This document shows, piece after piece, positions 13,901 through 15,366 of a DNA stretch of 15,366 nt. The notes below the pieces were generated by a model. That model was not told the DNA's origin and ran no database searches. It worked only from the letters and a program-made list of their open reading frames with translations. A program made the position numbers and the translations under genes. The stretch's first letter is position 1, and each line of letters begins with the position of its first letter. The DNA comes from DASUFI01 sp036274635 (GTDB lineage: Bacteria > Planctomycetota > B15-G4): assembly GCA_036274635.1 (NCBI GenBank), contig DASUFI010000180.1, forward strand, positions 1 through 15,366, given 5' to 3'.

Positions 13901-15366
13901 AGAGGATGGGCTGCTCCTCGGTGCCCGAGAGGCCCGCGCCCTCCGGGTCGAGGCGGTAGCGGAAGATGCCCTGGAAGCCGATGACGTTGGCGATCAGCTC
14001 GTTGCCCTGGAGCTCGGGCGGGAAGGCGCGCGAGGAGAGGATCTCGGTGCCGCCCGCGGGCCGGCTGCGCTGCGGAAAGAAGGGGAAGTAGTGCTCGTGC
14101 TTCTCGTCGGGCGGCAGCCAGCCGGCGAGCGGCGCGGCGACGTAGTTCTCGTTGGTGGTGCCGTCCGTGATGATGTCCTGGCCCCAGCGGTCGAAGACGT
14201 GGCCGTGCGGGTTGAGGAAGTCGTAGGCCGCCGCGCGCTCGAGGCGCCCGGTGCGCGGCTCGAAGCGCCAGACGCAGGCGTCGTGGTTGCGCACGGGGCC
14301 CCACGCCGTCTCGATCTGCGACTGGTGGAAGATGCCCTCCTGGAAGTACAGCGCGCCGTCGGGCCCGAGCACGAAGCTGTTGGCCGTGTGGTGCGTGTCG
14401 GCCGAGCTGAGGCCCGAAAGCACCACCTCGCGCACGTCGGCCACGTCGTCGCCGTCGGTGTCCTTCAGGAAGAGCAGGTCGGGCGCCTGCGCGAGGAACA
14501 CCCCGCCGTTCCAGAACTCGAAGCCAGTGGGATTCCGCAGGCCGTCCGCGAACGTACGGCAGGAGTCGGCCACGCCGTCGCCGTCGTCGTCCTGCAGGAT
14601 GAGCAGGCGGTCCGGGCGCGGGTCGTCGGGCGTGGGGTGCGGATAACCGGGCCATGTCGCCACCCACAGCCGGCCGCGCGTGTCGAAGGACATCTGCACG
14701 GGCTTGGCCAGCTCGGGGAAGCGCTCCTCGCTGGCGAAGAGGTTCACGGCCAGGCCGTCGCCCACGGTCATCTTGCCGAGGGCCGCCTCGCCGCCGAGGA
14801 ACTCGAAGGTGCCGCCGGGCAGCGGGCCGGGGCGGTTGGTGGCCACGGGAATTGTTGGCGGCTCGGCGCTCTCGGGCTCCTCGGGCGCGGCGCGCGCGGC
14901 GGCGTGGATGCGGCGGTCGGCATTGTCGGCGCGCACCTCCAGGCGCTGGCGCTCGCGCTCGAGCACCTCGGCGTTGCTCACGCCGTCGTACACCAGCGTG
15001 GAGCGCCCGCCGTAGACATTGTTGCCGTCGCTGGCCTGGTAGACGTCGAACCACAGCTTGTCCTTGGCCTGCACCAGCGCGCGCAGCGCCTGCAGCTGCG
15101 CGTCGTCGGGCCAGCCAGCGGGCGCGCCGCACAGCGAGGCCTCGATGGCCCGCGCCACGCGGGCGGCGCCGACGTCGCCGAGGTGCAGGCCGTCGCGCGT
15201 GAGCGGCTCGCCGGAGGACGAGAGCACGCGCGTCAGCGCGAAGAGGTCCACGAAGGCCACGCCGCGCTCGCGGGCCACCTCCCGCATCGCCTGCGCGTAG
15301 GCCGCGAGGCGCGCGTTCGTGGCGGCGGCGTCCGGCCCGCGCGGCCCCTGGTCCTCGAAGGCCAGC
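10911..15366 (-). CDS. Giant PVC-type redox protein, partial (N-terminus beyond the right edge): SGNH hydrolase, propeller, HEAT, discoidin-like, cupredoxin, cytochrome c
   Basis: The frame is open from the right edge to TAG at 10911, giving 1484 visible residues (numbered here from the edge). The Met at 15287 is internal, because residues before it continue the SGNH fold. Domains: SGNH/GDSL C-terminal part with the catalytic D-x-x-H as DGLH at about 58-61; linker; sorbosone-dehydrogenase-like (PVC membrane-bound dehydrogenase type) propeller at about 192-547 with DDDGDGVAD and DTDGDDVAD loops; HEAT repeats at about 551-909 and 1059-1180, split by an F5/8-type C (discoidin-like) domain at about 916-1055; azurin-like cupredoxin at about 1182-1295 with copper ligands His1211, Cys1279, His1284 and Met1288; cytochrome c of the PVC CxxCH type at about 1340-1478 with CLKCH at 1354-1358 and probable ligand Met1453. 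Probable role: periplasmic oxidation of a carbohydrate or alcohol with electrons passing through copper and haem; the SGNH part may deacetylate or de-esterify it. The substrate is unknown. Confidence 0.93.
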   Translation of the reverse strand, partial: LAFEDQGPRGPDAAATNARLAAYAQAMREVARERGVAFVDLFALTRVLSSSGEPLTRDGLHLGDVGAARVARAIEASLCGAPAGWPDDAQLQALRALVQAKDKLWFDVYQASDGNNVYGGRSTLVYDGVSNAEVLERERQRLEVRADNADRRIHAAARAAPEEPESAEPPTIPVATNRPGPLPGGTFEFLGGEAALGKMTVGDGLAVNLFASEERFPELAKPVQMSFDTRGRLWVATWPGYPHPTPDDPRPDRLLILQDDDGDGVADSCRTFADGLRNPTGFEFWNGGVFLAQAPDLLFLKDTDGDDVADVREVVLSGLSSADTHHTANSFVLGPDGALYFQEGIFHQSQIETAWGPVRNHDACVWRFEPRTGRLERAAAYDFLNPHGHVFDRWGQDIITDGTTNENYVAAPLAGWLPPDEKHEHYFPFFPQRSRPAGGTEILSSRAFPPELQGNELIANVIGFQGIFRYRLDPEGAGLSGTEEQPILFSADPNFRPVDLEMGPDGALYVLDWQTPLIGHMQHHLRDPNRDHAHGRIYRVTPAGAPLEVPAAIAGQPVPALLELLKSPDDRVRYRARLELSAHDASEVVAETGHWAATLDVHDPDREHQLLEAVWTLQQQGVVDEVLLERVLRSPEPRARAAAVRVVRQMRGQVERPLERLASAAVDDDPRVRLEAVVALSFFPDPHAAELALGVLRFPMDRFLDYALDETLRALQPQWRGALAAGRPFAADDPQGLAFALARLDAADLAGVQPCAALSRELLGRPGLSDERYVAAATDLAARNGDGAADELVAAIRTADLRSDAHADHLLAGLFGALATCPASDARLEEALGALGTAARRASTRQLATAARVRRAGALGPAWKEALASPAALADLIDAVPLLSDPTLQAELFPHLPPLLDGLPPELGPLAGDATVGRFVRVELPGPSHTLTLAEVQVLSRGENVAPRGRASQSSTAWSGVAERAIDGNTSGTFADDGQTHTVEDQPDPWWELDLGRPLPLDSVTLWNRTDEDGRFAARLDGWVVRVLDEQRRTVFEAHGERAPAPSLTLPIGGPALRVRRAAVRALGALAAAGVHTDEVVAALVPHWQDEDLRADVTAALGSIPPRHLVPGSVAALVSGVDALLAAQPEERYATDDGRRLLALVDELLPSLAAADAPRAAALAAERRRHGPQVLVLRPVRDSLQYDRRELTVVAGRPVELLFENVDIMPHNLVLAAPGALARVGLAAEALAARPDAASSGWVPDLPEVLHATRLLQPGESQTLAFDAPAQPGDFPYVCTFPGHWVRMNGVLHVVAEGAEPDAMEAVAHAPDASAAPSRTFVRDWTPEDFAGALASATHADPAAGRAVLDAAACLKCHAIDGAGEHTGPDLRDVAARWAGPDLLLQVLRPSQVIADGYASELLFLRDGGVVSGRVMGEDGDGVDVLDNPYSAAPRRVPRASIEERRPSAVSIMPEGLLSTFSREEVVELVAYLESLRVTPAERN

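Noticed and set aside
15285..15287. Met codon as the true start of the giant protein
   Set aside because: The 26 codons upstream to the window edge stay open, and the SGNH C-terminal block right after the Met needs preceding fold elements, so the gene is truncated by the window.

Overview
The window is very GC-rich (two sample 60-base lines were hand-counted at 57% and 75% GC; most of the window resembles the second). The gene content is typical of the PVC superphylum, most likely Planctomycetota. The markers are multi-domain secreted proteins that join a sorbosone-dehydrogenase-like beta-propeller to CxxCH haem domains, DUF1080 (3-keto-glycoside hydrolase/lyase family) modules, a secreted ThuA-like protein, and an FG-GAP repeat protein with a C-terminal module that I associate with planctomycetes. 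No rRNA, tRNA, CRISPR array, phage gene or insertion sequence is visible.

Layout, left to right. (1) 1-350: mostly non-coding, with one possible 54-aa secreted peptide on the minus strand (137-301) followed at once by a GC-rich stem-loop. (2) 351-2021, minus: secreted seven-bladed FG-GAP/integrin-like propeller. (3) 2022-2476: divergent intergenic region. (4) 2477-6471, plus: a translationally coupled pair (ATGA overlap), a secreted mono-haem cytochrome c fusion and a 944-aa secreted propeller / Ig-like / tandem DUF1080-like protein. (5) 6472-6960: convergent intergenic region rich in palindromes, including two copies of a related inverted-repeat element and an 18-bp perfect hairpin. (6) 9103-6961, minus: a two-gene operon encoding a TIM-barrel PEP-hydrolase-like protein and a UPF0261/Tm-1-like protein; these are the two halves that are fused in the plant antiviral protein Tm-1. 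(7) 9215-10252, plus: secreted ThuA-like protein, divergent from (6) across a compact promoter region. (8) 15366-10265, minus: an operon of a giant protein whose N-terminus lies outside the window (SGNH hydrolase / propeller / HEAT / discoidin-like / azurin-like cupredoxin / cytochrome c), followed 13 bases later by a membrane-anchored coiled-coil protein of unknown function.

How it may work together (inference): nearly all products except the Tm-1 pair carry signal peptides or periplasmic redox domains. Sugar-dehydrogenase-like propellers, haem and copper electron carriers, an SGNH esterase, DUF1080 and ThuA suggest extracytoplasmic oxidation and cleavage of carbohydrates, possibly through 3-keto sugars, with electrons leaving through haem and copper centres. 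The cytoplasmic Tm-1-like pair is biochemically unexplained. None of the substrates can be read from sequence alone.
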